A stretch of DNA of 64,000 bases. Origin: Cinclus cinclus (Eukaryota > Chordata > Aves > Passeriformes > Cinclidae). A model generated the notes under the pieces. It saw only the letters and a program-made list of their open reading frames with translations, did no database searches and had not been told where the DNA came from. The position numbers and the translations under genes are program-made. This document shows positions 1 to 12,300 of the stretch, in pieces. The stretch lies in assembly GCF_963662255.1 (NCBI RefSeq), contig NC_085073.1, positions 2,170,001-2,234,000 of the forward strand. Direction: 5' to 3'. Positions within the stretch are counted from its first letter, which is position 1; each line of letters begins with the position of its first letter.

Positions 1-1235
1 CAGCGCAGGAACTGATGAGAGCGCCAGGCAGGTCGGGCACAAGCAGTGCCCACAGCTGGGGGTTCCTGCTCACCTCTGTGCCCTCCTGCTCCTTCCCACG
101 CAGGAACCGGCGGGGACAGGACCGGTCTGACCCTTGTCCCCTTCCCGGGGCTGGCGCACGGTCCCGTAACCCCTCCCGTGGGTGCTGCTGTTGTTTCCCC
201 GATCCCAGTGTCCCAGCGGGACCCCAGCCAGAGCCACCTCGGGGACGCCCCCGCCGCCAACCCCGCTCCGGCATCGCCCCCGGGCCAGCCCGTGTCACCC
301 ATCGCGACAAGCGACAGTGACGGGCCGGGGGGTGGCCGGGTGTCACCTCCCGTCCCCGGCACGCCGGAAACGCCCCCGCTCTCCCGCCGGCTGGATCATT
401 AAAGCCTCTCGAGAGTTATTTTCCCAGCTCCCAGGACGTGCCCGAGCCACGAGTTTCCCTCCGCTCGCCCTATTTTCCAGCCGCTTGGATGCGGTTTCAG
501 GTGAAAGGCGGCTCCGCCATCCCCAGACGCTGCTCCGTGCCCGGTAATCCCGGGCATCCTCGGCCGAGGGGCGGCCCTGGCACCTCGCTCCTCCCGGGGG
601 GGATGCGGCTCCCCGGAGACCCCAGGGACCTGCCAGCCCCCCGCACCCACGCTGTCCCAGCCGCGATGTCACCGGGCCACACTCCCCTCGGGGTTCCCGT
701 ACCTGCACCGATGCCCGGCGACAGCCCCGGGCAGTGCCGCGCTCCTGCCGCCTCCGCGGGACTGCTGCCACCCGTCCTGCCCCACGCGGGACCGCGGGGA
801 CAGCCCATGCCACACCTCCGCAGGGACCCGCCCGCCTCCCTCCTGCCCGGCCAGGCGCCCCCGCTCCCCTGCCCTGCCCGCATTTATTGTCTCGGTTCAA
901 ACCAGCCCGAGCTGCTGCTGCAGGAGCCGTTCCCGTGGGACCCGTCCAGGCTCCGGGACACGGTGACGCTGCCGGGGTGTCCCTGCCACCATCCCAGTGG
1001 AGAGGCAAGGCGGTCCCGGACGGGATCCCAGGGCAGGGTGGGCACGGGGCGGATTTGGGCAGCCCCGGGGCTGGACTGGGGTCACTGGGGAGCACCGGTG
1101 TCCCCCAGAGCCCCCCGGGGGGGATTTGGGCAGTGCCTTGGGCACCGAGTAAGTTGAGGCCGAAGGCACGAACGAGCCACGGCAGCTCCGGGCAGTGCCA
1201 GCACCGGGACTCTGAGCCCAGCTGGGGACAGAGGC
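1..1235. other. GC-rich intergenic sequence, CpG-dense from about 340 to 900
   Basis: No gene recognised on either strand. Open frames up to 250 codons (minus 343-1095) overlap in several frames, as expected for GC-rich DNA with few stops, and show no domain. CpG density is highest at about 340-900; whether this is a promoter island is unknown. Confidence 0.5.
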
Positions 1236-1400
1236 CACCTCGTTAGTGACGGCAGCTAATGAGGCCAGAGCCTGGTGTCCACCCCGCACTCATCCTGCAC
1301 ACCCGCAGTGGTCCCGCGATCGCCATCATTACGTTAATTACTGCCTGCAATTAACCGCACAGATCCGGAGGCGATCACCCAGCGCCAGCCCCACAGTCCA
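1236..1400. promoter_or_regulatory. Candidate cis-element with homeodomain-type motifs
   Basis: AT-containing motifs stand out from GC-rich surroundings: GCTAATGAG, CATTACGTTAATTACTG and GCAATTAACCGC lie within about 110 bp. TAATTA/TAAT cores are homeodomain binding sites. Function is inferred from clustering only. Confidence 0.3.
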
Positions 1401-1447
1401 TAAAGCTTTTGCTGCACAGTCGGGAGCGGCTCCTGCGAGCTCCCTGA

Positions 1448-1845
1448 ACGGTGCCTGCAATGTCCCTGCGTCCCCGTGTCCCCTGTGTGTCCCCGCACGT
1501 GTCCGTTTCCCCACACGTGTCCCCATGTCCCTGTACATGCCACCGTGTCCATATGTGTCTTTGTGTTCTCGTAAGTGTTCCCAGGTCTCCATACATGTCA
1601 CTGCATCCCCATGTCCCCATTCATCTTCCCCCCCCCCGTGTCCCTCTCTGTGTCCTCATGGGCCTGTGTCCCCATACATGTCCTCACATCACCCTATTCC
1701 CCTGTTCCCACGCATATCCCCATGTCCCTGTGTCCCCATGTCCCTGTACATGTCCTGATGTCCCCACATGTGTCCACATACATATCCCCATGTTCCTCCA
1801 TGTGTCCCCATGTTCCCACTCTGGGCGACACTGGCAGCAGTGGGG
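1448..1845. repeat. Degenerate minisatellite, 'tgtcccc-atgtccctg' units
   Basis: About 400 bp of imperfect repeats built on TGTCCCC, ATGTCCCTGT and CCACACATGT modules with varied unit length. Open frames through it (rich in HVPMSLC or GTWGHVGT) are products of the repeat, not genes. Confidence 0.85.
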
Positions 1846-2111
1846 ACAGATTTGGGCGCATTCCCATCCTGAGGTCGCTCCTCAGCTCCCCACAAAGAGG
1901 GAGAAACTTGTGCCAGGCTTTGTCCCAGGGGCTGGTGCCCTGCTGAGCCGAAGGGCAGAGCTGTCGTTCATTGTCCCGCAGGGCTGGTGGCAGTGGCACA
2001 GGCTTGAAATAAAGCTCAGGGGCTGCGGGGGGTTCCAGCCCGAGGGGACAGGTCCGAGCACAGCAGGCAGGTTTGGATTTGCAGGTCTGGGCAGGGGCAG
2101 AGGCCACAGCA

Positions 2112-2226
2112 GAACCGGGACTGGTTGGGATCGGAAGGGACTTAAAGCCCAATTAATTCCATCCCCTGCCAGGGCAGGGCACCTTCCACTAAACCAGGGT
2201 GCTCCGGCCCCCTTCCTTCCCTCTTG
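2112..2226 (-). mobile_element. CR1 LINE 3' fragment
   Basis: Plus strand reads GGTTGGGATCGGAAGGGACTT then GCCAGGGCAGGGCACCTTCCACT, the reverse complement of a CR1 3' end; diverged and 5'-truncated. Confidence 0.7.
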
Positions 2227-2514
2227 CTGAGCCCATCACCTGCCTGTCCCTTCTGCGACAATCCCGCAGGGCTGGAGCCACACCCACGAGGAATTTCGGT
2301 GTCTCAGCCTTCACCTGCCATGTCCCACCTGCTGCCGCAAAGGTGGCTCCGGAATCGCAGGAATGGCCAGTGGCCATTCGGGCACAGCGGCGTGCCGCGG
2401 CTTTCGCTGCCTCTCGCCTTTTCCGGAGCATCGGGGCTGGGTCTGGAGGAAGGAAAGGGACTTTCAACATCCCACCCCTGTGTCGCCCCCGCAGGCCACA
2501 GCGGGTGGCTTTGG

Positions 2515-2640
2515 GCACCCGGGAACGAGAACGGCCGAGGTCACCCTGGCAACAGAGGCGACATTTTCCCAATCAATCGCCTTCTGCAATTAGCTGACGC
2601 CCCCTCTCCCTTCGCATGTAATTAAGTGAGCGCCGGGAGG
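2515..2640. promoter_or_regulatory. Candidate cis-element: RFX/X-box-like half site plus PBX and homeodomain-like motifs
   Basis: CACCCTGGCAACAGAG resembles an RFX X-box half site, CAATCAATCG a PBX/MEIS-type site, and GCAATTAGC and GTAATTAAG are homeodomain cores, all within 125 bp of otherwise GC-rich DNA. Function is inferred only. Confidence 0.3.
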
Positions 2641-2869
2641 CCGGGGCAGAGGGTGTCCCTGGGGCGCCGCGGTGGCTGTCCTGGCGTGTCCCCTCCCCAG
2701 GCGCCGGGAGTGTCCTGTCCCCTCTCCAGGAGCTGTCCCCCGGCAGCCCCTGTGCTCACAGGGGAGAGTTCAACCTCCGAGCCAGGTTTTTCCCTCTCCT
2801 CGAGGACCAAGTGGCTCCAGGCGTCCCATAACGAGTGGCCAAGCAGCTACAAAGCGCCGTTTGTTCAGA

Positions 2870-2932
2870 GAAAATAAATAAATAAATAAATAAATAAATA
2901 AACAAATAAATACATACATAAATAAAAATAAT
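2870..2932. repeat. (AAAT)n microsatellite
   Basis: Near-perfect AAAT/AATA tetranucleotide repeat with some C interruptions towards its right end (AAACAAAT, ACATACAT). Confidence 0.95.
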
Positions 2933-4764
2933 AGTTTCTCAGCCTGGAAGCAGCCCCATGAGCATCCCCCCACACCTCCTTGGGCTCCCATTCATGTCCC
3001 GGAGTGAGTGATGCCCTCAGCACCCAGAACCTGCCTCCAACACCCAAAAACTCCCACTTCCCTCCCAAAACCTGCACAACCAGTGGCTGTTGCCCTCCTT
3101 CCTGCCCCTTCCACTCTCCTCTTCCTCCTCGTCTGTCCCCATCTGTCCCCAGCCACCCCAGAGCCTCCCCAGGCCAGGGGACAGCTCCAGGGAGGGGTCA
3201 GGGCTGGTCACCGGTGCTCACCCTGTTTCTTGTCCACCACCAGCCCCTGCTCCCCAGTCTGGCCAGTTCACCTCTCACTGGTGGCTGGACAGTGCAGAAG
3301 GACCCCAGGCCCTGTGGTGACACAGGTGTCACTCAGCTTGTCCCGTGGCAGGTTTAGGGCTGGTAACAGGGACCCCAATGCCTGAGGAGCATCACAGCCC
3401 CCCTGCACTGCACTTTGGGGCACAGGTGGGGACACAGGGCCATGGCAGGGGCACAGGGCTGTCCCGGGTGGGAGCACAGGCACCCCGTGCTGCCACACAG
3501 GAGAATCCAGGGCACAGAGCAGTGACCGAGGTGTCCAGGCTCAGCACCACAGCCAAGGACAGTCCCTGGGTCCAGCCAAGCAGAAGTCTGGAGTGAGGAG
3601 GAGCGTGGAGGCAGCAGGGGTAGCTGTGAGGTCCTTGTCCTCACCGGCTGTGGCAGAGGGGCCTCACTGGTGTCACCACATGAGGAGCTTTCCTGCCTTC
3701 ACACACAAGCCACAGGACCACGACACAGGATGGACTCATCCCTGCCATGGCCTCAGTGTTCCCCTTCCTGGAGGGTCTGGACAGAATGTGGGAAAAATCT
3801 CTTTAACTTGGTCACCTCTGACCTGTGCCAGGTGCCTCAGGAGCAGGGAGTGACACACACACCCGGGGAAGTCCCTGCTGGGGGGAGATGCTGCAGGACA
3901 AGGAAGATCCTGTTGCAAATCCTGGAGCATCTGCAAACGCGGGGCTGGGTGTGCAGAGCTGCCTTGTCTCAGCTGAAGGAGGGACAGGCAATGACCCTGA
4001 GCTCCCGATGGGCCCCCGGCCACCCAAAACCTCCCTCGTCCTGTGAGGGGACAGCTTTGGAGCCTCAGCTCCTTGATTCAGGTTTGGAATATCCCTCCAT
4101 CCTTGGGAAGGAAAGGGTGGGATCAGCAGGCAGGGAAAGGCAGGCAGGGCCCTCCTGCAGGGCTGGGACCCTGTGACAGAGATGTCAGGGACCCTGTGAC
4201 AGAGATGTCAGAGACCCTGTGGGGCACTGGAGCCGTGACAGCTCCAGACCAGCAGCACCAATTCAGTGGTAGAGCTCAGACCGGGACGGGCTGGAGGTGG
4301 CTGCCATGGATATGGACACAGTGTGGAATAAGGGGCTGGACCCCAGTGAGGGGTGGGCAAAGTGGGAGGATTCATGGTCCACCAGCACCTCTGAGCTCAC
4401 CCTGCTCCTCTTGCTGGAGTGAAAATCGAGCCTTTTCCCCAGCAAGCTGCTTCCTTTCATCTCCCAGGTTTCAGCTTATCCCAGAGGGTTTTGGGAAGGG
4501 CAAAGAATGGGTTTCTCTCTGCTCCTTTGTTTCCCCTGCTTCAGCTGCAGCATCTGAGCACCAAGAGGGGGACAGGCAGTGCCAAATGCTGGAGCCAGAG
4601 GCAAAGCCACCCCAAAGGGACAAATGTTTCAGAGAGCAAGAAAACCCCTTCAGCTGGTGATGCTCCAGCTCCGGCAGAGCCCTGGGAGACAAGATCTTCC
4701 AGGGAAAAACAGGAGGGACAGACCTCTGAGGCAGATCCTGAACATGCCTTGGTGTCATCAAATC
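2933..4764. other. Intergenic sequence, no gene recognised
   Basis: Moderately GC-rich sequence with only short frames of biased composition. The one structure noted is a 23-bp tandem duplication at 4165-4210. I see no splice-bounded coding exon. Confidence 0.5.
4165..4220. repeat. 23-bp direct tandem duplication with a partial third copy
   Basis: GGGACCCTGTGACAGAGATG plus TCA occurs twice back to back, followed by a third partial copy (GAGACCCTGT). Confidence 0.9.
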
Positions 4765-4872
4765 CCAGAGTGGTTTGGGTTGGGAAGGAGCTTAAAGCCC
4801 ACCCCATTCCACACCTGCCATGGCAGGGACACCTTCCACTGTCCCAGGGCGCTCCAAGCCCCAATGTCCAAG
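4762..4872 (-). mobile_element. CR1 LINE 3' fragment
   Basis: Plus strand has GAGTGGTTTGGGTTGGGAAG, then GCCATGGCAGGGACACCTTC and GCTCCAAGCCCCAATGTCCA, a CR1 3' end in reverse complement. Confidence 0.85.
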
Positions 4873-6003
4873 CTGACTTTGTGTCCTCCTGTCCCTCCAC
4901 ACACCTGTGGTTGGGTGAGTGCTGCTCCCTTGGGACCGGGGCTCTTATAATCTTAAAAATCCCACCTGCCTCCACTCTCGACCTGAAGGAGAAGGGTCCC
5001 TGTCACCCTCCGGGCTCCAAAAGAGCAACAAAGCAAAATGCTTTTGTCACCACAGGGGTTCCCTGATGTCACCTTGGGCCGCCAGGTGACCTGCAGCGGG
5101 GGGACACGGCAGGAGAAGAGGGACCCTCGGGGATGGGGTGGGACTGGAGGTCTCTGCCGGAGCACCCAGTGCCACAAAGGGCGCGGAGATGGCTGAGAAC
5201 ACGAGCCAGGCGTGACTTTTACAGACTCCGGAGCAGGCGCTGCCATCACCCAGCCATCACCCGCGCGTTAAATAAAACACATTGCCAGTGAGGTCATCTA
5301 ATGGCCCATTATTTTTTTATTTGAACTTTTTACCTTCACCTCTTCCTCCGTGCTGAATCAGCTCCTTGGCTTGGCACTTTAATTCCTGCCCCATTTGGGA
5401 GATTGATACGGGCTCTGGGGAGAGCCCGGGCAGGCCTGGGGGGATGCTGAGCTCCCTCCCAGCCCCGGGATGAGCTGAGCAGCCCGAGGAAAAGGGATGA
5501 AACCGGTTCCACTCCTTTTGAGAACCCCCACCCCAATCCCCCGGACTGAACGAGGAGGGGGGGCCGTGGTCAGACCTCGCTCTGTGCAAGCCCCCCCCCC
5601 CCACCCCGAGGGGTGCCCGGGCACATCCCGGCTCCTCCTGCCTCATCCCGGGGCCGGGAAGGTCCTGGAGGGGCACGGAGCAGCCAGAGCTGGGAGCGGT
5701 GCTGGAGAGGCTGAGCTGGGCTGCAGAGCCACGCCGGGGGCACACAGTGGAGCCAACAGCGAACCGCAGGGATGAGGAATCACGGAATGGTTTGGGTTGG
5801 GCAGCACTCGGGTTCCTAAAGGGCACAGGGGGAATGGGCTGGGACCCCTCGGGGCTGGAACCCCGCTCACCCCTCAGCCTGCTAGTGTCACCCTGTGCCA
5901 GAGTGCTGGGTGGGGGGGACACACCTGAGGGGCCACACCTGGATCTTACAGGGCCACCCCCAGCCCCCAGCAGCAGAACGGGACTTTGTCCCCACCTCTG
6001 GCA
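4873..6003. other. Intergenic sequence with an AT-rich island at 5260-5340
   Basis: GC-rich sequence with no recognised gene. An AT-rich stretch (GCGCGTTAAATAAAACACAT … GGTCATCTAATGGCCCATTA) stands out at 5260-5340, and a C12 run lies at 5591-5602. Confidence 0.4.
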
Positions 6004-6004
6004 C

Positions 6005-6800
6005 AGACTCATGGAATGGTTTGTGTTGGAAGGACCTCAAAGCTCATCCCACCCCTGCCATGGCAGGGACACCTTCCACTGTCCCAGGCTGATCCAAGCC
6101 CCAGTGTCCAACCTTGCCTTGGACACTGCCAGGGATCCAGGAGCTGCTCTGGGCACCCTGTGCCAGGGCCTCACCACCCTCCCAGGGAAAAATTCCTGTC
6201 CAATATCCCATCCAGCCCTGCCCTCTGGCAGTGGAAGCCATTCCCTGTGTCCTGTCCCTCCATCCCTTGTCCCCAGTCCCTCTCCAGCTCTCCTGGAGCC
6301 CCTTCAGGCCCTGCAAGGGGCTCTCAGGTCTCTCTGGAGCCTTCTCTTCTCCAGGTGAGCTCCCCAAGCTCTCCCAGCCTGTCCCCAGAGCAGAGGGGCT
6401 CCAGCCCTTGGAGCATCTCCGTGGCCTCCTCTGGACTGGCTCCAGCAGCTCCACGCCCTCCTGATGCTGTTCCCCAGGGCTGGGGGCAGCTCTGCAGGTG
6501 GGGTCTCACCTGAGCAGGGCAGGGGGGCAGAATCCCCCTCTCCCCTGCTGCCCACGCTGGGGGCTCAGCCCAGCACAGGGGGGGTTCTGGGGTCAGTGCC
6601 CATGGCTGGGGCAGGTTGAGCCTCTCCCCCCACCAGCACCCCAAGTCCTTCTCCCCAAGGCTGTTCTCCATGAGTTCATCTCCCAGTCTTTGCTCAGGGC
6701 TTCTATTACCCCAGACCCAGGTGCAGGACCTTGGACATGCTGAACCCACTTCTCCAGCTTGGGGAAGGATCTCCTGGGAAACCTGCCCAGACCCTCCCCT
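6005..6800 (-). mobile_element. Long CR1 LINE 3' fragment beside the REXO1 polyadenylation site
   Basis: The longest copy of the main CR1 subfamily in the window (about 0.8 kb). Plus strand runs from CATGGAATGGTTTGTGTTGG through GGCAGCTCTGCAGGTGGGGT to near GACCTTGGACATGCTGAACC. Its 5' end comes within about 50 bp of the REXO1 cleavage region. Confidence 0.85.
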
Positions 6801-6849
6801 CCACAACCCCACAACCCATACACAGGCAGAGGAGTCTCAGACTCAGGAA

Positions 6850-9288
6850 TGTGCATCTAGTCAACACTCTTTTATTAAAAACAATTACAAAAAGTTACAG
6901 GCTACAATCGTTCTGTACAACCCAACCAAACCTCTGGTGCCTGGGGAGGCGATGGCAGCACTGGGCCAGGACTGGCTCTGAACACACCGATGGCGTGGCT
7001 GGATATGGTTCCACTTTCCCAGGGACATCCCCTGACACAGGCCACCCCCCCAACACCCCCACCCCAAAAGCCTCTGTTGAGGCTGAACCCTGGGGAAAGG
7101 AAGGGGAAATGAAGGAGGTCCCATGGTCTGGCAGGATTCCTGCCTGCCCGAGTCCCAGGAGATGAGATTGAGCCAAGCAGCTCCACAAGCAGGACACCAG
7201 CACACCATGGCCATGGTAGAATGCCCTGGCTTTTCCAGGGAAGGAGCTGCTGTGGGAGGGCTGGGATGCAGGGGCTGCCTGTCAAGGAACAGGCAAGAAG
7301 CAAGAGCCAGATCTGAGACCTGACACAGCTGCTCCAGCGACATTCCATCGCTGCAGCCAGGGGTGAAGATAAATGTGGGATAAACATGGGAAAGAGGCAG
7401 AAGCAGGAACAAACCTTCCCTCTCCAGCTGGGAGGAACTGAACTCTGTCTCTCCCACAGTCTGGGCAGGAGCAGCCCTGTTCCCTGCAGACAGTGGGACA
7501 GGCCAAGGTGTCCCAAGGCTGCTTGGGGTTGAATCCCCAAGGCAGGGAAGGAGCAGAGCTGGACGAAGAACACTGGTGGAACAGCAGGGAGCTGCATCCC
7601 CAAAACCTGGGGTAAGGAAAAGGCTGCCAGAGGGAACATAGATGGGCTCAGCAGCAACAGGAGTCTTTACAGCCACACTTCTCTTGGTGGCTCCCAGAGA
7701 GCCTGGCAGAGAAGCCACCTCCCTGCTTCCAAGGGCAGCAGTGGGACGGGCAGAGTTCACCAGGCCCAGCGTGGGGCTGGAGCAGGACATCCCTGTCCTG
7801 GAACACAGCCCAGCCCACACTCCTGCCCACAGGCTGGGACAGCTGAGCAGGACATGCAGGGGACACACAGCTGTCCTCAAACCCTGAGCCCAGCAGGGGT
7901 ACAAAGGAGTGAGCAGGACCTGGCTCCAATAGGAACCAAACCTCAGCAGCTCCTCTGCCCCCCTGCCCCCAGACTGACACAGCCAGCCCATGTCAGGGAC
8001 ACAGGGGCACAGCAGCCACCAAGGAACACAATTTCAGTGCTACCAGGGAGGGTGAGGAGTCACTGCTCTGGGAATGGGGTGAAGGTGCTCCCTGACCCCA
8101 GCTGAAGACCCCATCCATGGGGATTGTTGCTCTCAGCTCTGCTGTCCCCAGACAGCAGCAGGGTCTGGGCAGAGAGATCCACCAGTGCCATCCAGTCTGC
8201 CTGGGCTCTGCCCCACTCACCTCAATGAGTCACACTCAGCAGATGCTTTTTTCCAGGTACCAGACACACAGCTGGGTCCTTCATTCTCTACAGAATTCCC
8301 AACATGTAAACAAGTTGAAATGAAGGATTTTTCCCTATTGCTTTTGCCTGTACCAATTCCCTGCATCAGGGACAAGCTGGTGGGGAGTCCTGCACAGTGC
8401 TGAGGCCACCCTTAGGTGTAACCCTGCACACCCCAGAAACCTTGTTCCCTGAACACAAGCTCACGGGCCCTGCAGGAAGCTGAGGGTCAGGGAAGGACTG
8501 CTTGTTGTCCTACCCTGCAGTGATGGGATGCAGGTTCTCCCTGGCTCAGGGAGCTGTTTGTCCCTGTCCTGCCACATGGTCCCCTGAGGTCTGGGCAAGG
8601 TGTGACACTCTTGATTTCTCCCTTTGCACTGACTGCAGAACCAGGTGCCAGCCGACACTCAGCAAGGAGATCATCTGGGGCACAGCAGGTGGCAATTCCC
8701 AGATCCTACCTCACTCCTCTCCCTCCAGGTGCTCAGAACCAGCCTCCCTCTTTTGCAGTTCTGCAGTGGAATTGCACCAGGATCTCTTCCCAGCTGCTTG
8801 ATCCTCAGCTCTTGCTTCCCACACCAGCTACACAATACACCCACAGCTTCCTGACCAACCTTCTTCCATCTCCCCCCTCTCCAAAAACAGCTTTGGAGTA
8901 CAGAGGCAATTTAAGTTACATTTGGGGAAAAAACCAAAATAGTAAACGATCTACCTTTAACCGAACCAGAAAGATCCTTCTGCACATCTCCAACCTACCT
9001 CTAACAAGCTTCTCCTAGGAACCAAGAAGTAATGGTTGTGCTACTCAAAACCACCTTGCCAGGCCCACAAGGCAGTGCTTGGACCACAGAGAATTCCTCA
9101 GGTGGAGTCTGAGGATCCGAGAGCCACAACCTGGACAGGGGGACTGCAGGTGTGAGTCCAGGAGTCCTGCTGGGATGGCTGGGGAGCAGGAACATGCTGC
9201 TGGCACAGGGGGATAGAGTGGCTGTGGGCATTTATTGCACTGCTTCTTCACAGAGGTGCAGGAGAACAGCAGAGACACAAGGCGCAGG
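6850..9288 (-). other. REXO1: REXO1 3' untranslated region
   Basis: About 2.4 kb between the stop codon and the only good polyadenylation signal found downstream. It shows no CR1-type repeat, unlike the introns, and contains no credible coding sequence. A 368-codon open frame on the minus strand (6885-7991) looks like chance: low complexity and no recognisable domain. The exact 3' end is an estimate. Confidence 0.8.
6871..6876 (-). terminator. REXO1: REXO1 polyadenylation signal AATAAA
   Basis: Minus-strand AATAAA, followed within about 30 nt by CA-type cleavage positions and then a GT-rich stretch (about 6801-6835), the usual three-part arrangement. Cleavage is expected near 6845-6860. Confidence 0.8.
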
Positions 9289-9377
9289 TCATCGCTTCAC
9301 TTTTGCATCCTCCTTGATCTTCCACACCATCAGCTCCATGCAGGCTCTGGCGTCCTCACTAGAGTCGTGTCCTTCCA
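9289..9377 (-). CDS. REXO1: REXO1 exon 16, terminal (residues 1201-1229, exonuclease motif III)
   Basis: Acceptor GTGTCTCCAG. Encodes [19 protein letters not shown] then a Lys-rich tail ending DAKVKR and TGA (9291-9289). H1204 and D1209 form motif III of the DEDDh fold. The basic C terminus matches the family ending. Confidence 0.97.
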
Positions 9378-12300
9378 CTGGAGACACAAACACAGGCATG
9401 GCAGTGACCCCTCTGCTGCAGGGGGCTGCCTGCTCAGCCCAGCACAGGCAGAGCCAGCTGCTCCCTGGCCCCTGCAGCCACAGCCACACCTGACAGCACC
9501 CTGAGCCACAGCTGGGGATTTAAAGAATTCCACAGAATCACAGAATGATTTCTGTTTTATGGTTTGTTCAAGCTCATCCAGTGCCAGCCCTACCATGGCT
9601 AGGGACTCCTTCCACTATCCCAGGGTGTTCCAAGCTCTCATCCAACTCAGCCTTGGGCACTGCCAGGGATCCAGGGGCAGCCACAGCTGCTCTGGGCACC
9701 CTGTGCCAGGGCCTCACCACCCTCCCAGGGAACAATTCCTTCCCAATATCCCATCCAGCCCTGCCCTCTGGCAGTGGGAAGCCATTCCCTGTGTCCTGTC
9801 CTTTCATCCCTTGTCTCCAGCTCTCCTGGAGCCCCTTGAGGTCCTGCAAGGAGCTTTAAGGAGTCCCCAAAGCCTTCTCTAGGCTGAACACTGCCGATTT
9901 TAAACATGCATTTTTTTTTCCACTAACCCCACCATTTTTGCTAGGCTTCAGCCTGACACCATCAGCTGTGGAAAAGTTGGGAGCTTCCCCAGCAGTGCTC
10001 AGGGAAGATGGGAGGGAATAGGCTCCATTTCCAATAGGAGAGTCCATCTCAGCTGGCCAGAGAGAGAAGGAAGAACAGGACCTGGCCCTAGCAGAGCCAC
10101 CCTCAGCCTTCCCACACCACTTCCTTTGTCCCACTCAGCACAAGAAGGGAAGCAGGCAGAGCTCTGCCCTCAGAACAGAGGTCACACTGAAACGAGCTGT
10201 GGCTGAGGCTTCTTATGCCAGCACATTCCCAGCTACCACACACATGCAGGGGAAAAAACACCAGGAGCAAGAGGATGGGCTTGGGGAGAGCAGAGAAAGG
10301 CAGGGCCGAGGGGACCACACCCAGGAGGAAGTGGGGTCCCTCAGAGGTCTCACCATTGTCCTGGATGATGCGTTTGAGGTAGTCAGCCATGAGCGTGCGC
10401 AGGGCGCGCTTGTAGGGCAGCCCCAGGCGGTGGGGGAACACGATGGCTGTGTCCACTACTGTGCCGTGGATCAGCTGAGGGAGGGAGCACAGGAACAGGG
10501 TGATTTCCCCACTCCCACAGGGACAGGCACTCCTTGGGATTAGCCATGCTGTAGCAACCTTCCGGTCACCTCTGGGGCTCTGTGCAATGCTCTCCCAGCT
10601 GCTGACCCAACCAGTCTGGCAGGAGGCTCTGCCTGCATCCAGGATGAGTCCCCTTGCAGGGTGTGTGCACACAGCATTCCCACTGCTGTGCCAGCCACAC
10701 GCCTTCCCCAGAGCCCTGAAACCTCACATTCAGGGCAGCAGAGATTCAGGGCTGGTCTAACTCATGCAAGACAGGCCAATCTTTAATCCCCCAGCCTGGA
10801 GAAGCTGGAATAGATCTGGAATATTTCACAATTAAAAATTAAACTGAAGAACCAGCTGGCTGGTTCAACAGCCCCTGTGTGAGTTGTAGCAACCTTTCAA
10901 CTGCTTCTCAAGATGAAGCAGCTCAGTCCCATGAGTGGCACCCCTGCCCATGGCAGATGATTCCAACTGGGTAATGTTCATGGTACCTTCCAACCAAACC
11001 ATTCTGGGATTCCAAGATGGGGACAGAAGTAGGCAGGATGTACACAACAAAGCAGGATGCACACCACAGTACTGATACTGAGTAGGACTGGCCTTCAGGG
11101 TGCAAACCAATGCCAAATCTTCCCATCTGCCAGCAGTGACTCAACAGGAAGTTTTTAACCAGCACCAGCTCAGCAAGGATGGAATGAGACAAGGAAAGTC
11201 TATCACTGAATCATATCAGAGAGTGTTTCAAGTTGGGACTTTTTAAAGGGCTTCTACTCCATCCTCTGCCATGGGCAGGGACACCTTCCACTGTCCCAGG
11301 TTGCTCCAACCCCAGTGTCCAACCTGGCCTTGGACACTGCCAGGGATCCAGGGGCAGCCACGGCTGCTCTGGGCACCCTGTGCCAGGGCCTCACCACCCT
11401 CCCAGGGAACAATTCCTTCCCAATATCCCATCCAGCCCTGCCCTGTGGCAGTGGCAGCCATTCCCTGTGTCCTGTCCCTCCATCCCTTGTCCCCAGTCCC
11501 TCTCCAGCTCTCCTGGAGCCCCTTCAGGCCCTGCAAGGGGCTCTCAGGTCTCCCTGGAGCCTTCTCTTCTGCAGGTGAGCACCCCCAGCTCTCCCAGCCT
11601 GGCTCCAGAGCAGAGAGGCTCCAGCCCTCTAATCCAGCCCCTCAGCTATGAATTGTCACCATGCTGGAAGAACTGAGAATGCTTAAAGGATCAAAGTGCT
11701 CCCTGCCCTGCACCAGGGGACCTGGGGACAGCCAAAAGGCCCCACCTGACAAAGTCCATAATCATAGGGCAGGTTGATTTTTTTTAACACCGATTTCTTC
11801 CTCTCAAGCTAAGACAAGATTAATCCTTTGCTATCATGAATTGCATTGAGTGGGAGCTAAAGGAATTTAGATGAAGGCAATCCCATATCCTGAGCATAGG
11901 AGTGAAGTGCAGGGCCTAAGAGATAAACCTGTGTCCCAACATGGATGACTCCCAACAGAACCTTAATAATCCCCTCTTCCTCTCTTCCTCCAGGCACCAG
12001 CTTATGTTGCATGACATCTCACAGACCCAACTGCCCCACAACAGCTGCACTTGAACAGAAACAACCTGCTCCACTCCTCAAAGTATAAAACTGCCAACAT
12101 TATGGATATCCTCCCCTGGACTGCACTCAGCTCTGGCACCCTCCCAGACACAGTGGTAATAACTTATGTAGATCAGGAAGACTGAGGAAAAAGGATAATA
12201 AAGCTTTAAATAAAACTTGAAATGCCATCAGCACTTGGAACTTGCCACAGCCATTAGTGAGATATGGCTTTACTGCCACAGCCCTCGGCCATTCTGCTGT

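Noticed and set aside
1451..2230. 259-codon frame with HVSPCPCTC repeats
   Set aside because: Translation of a degenerate minisatellite followed by CR1.
6885..7991. 368-codon minus-strand open frame
   Set aside because: Lies in the REXO1 3' UTR, has no domain or family similarity I recognise, and overlaps other frames of similar quality.
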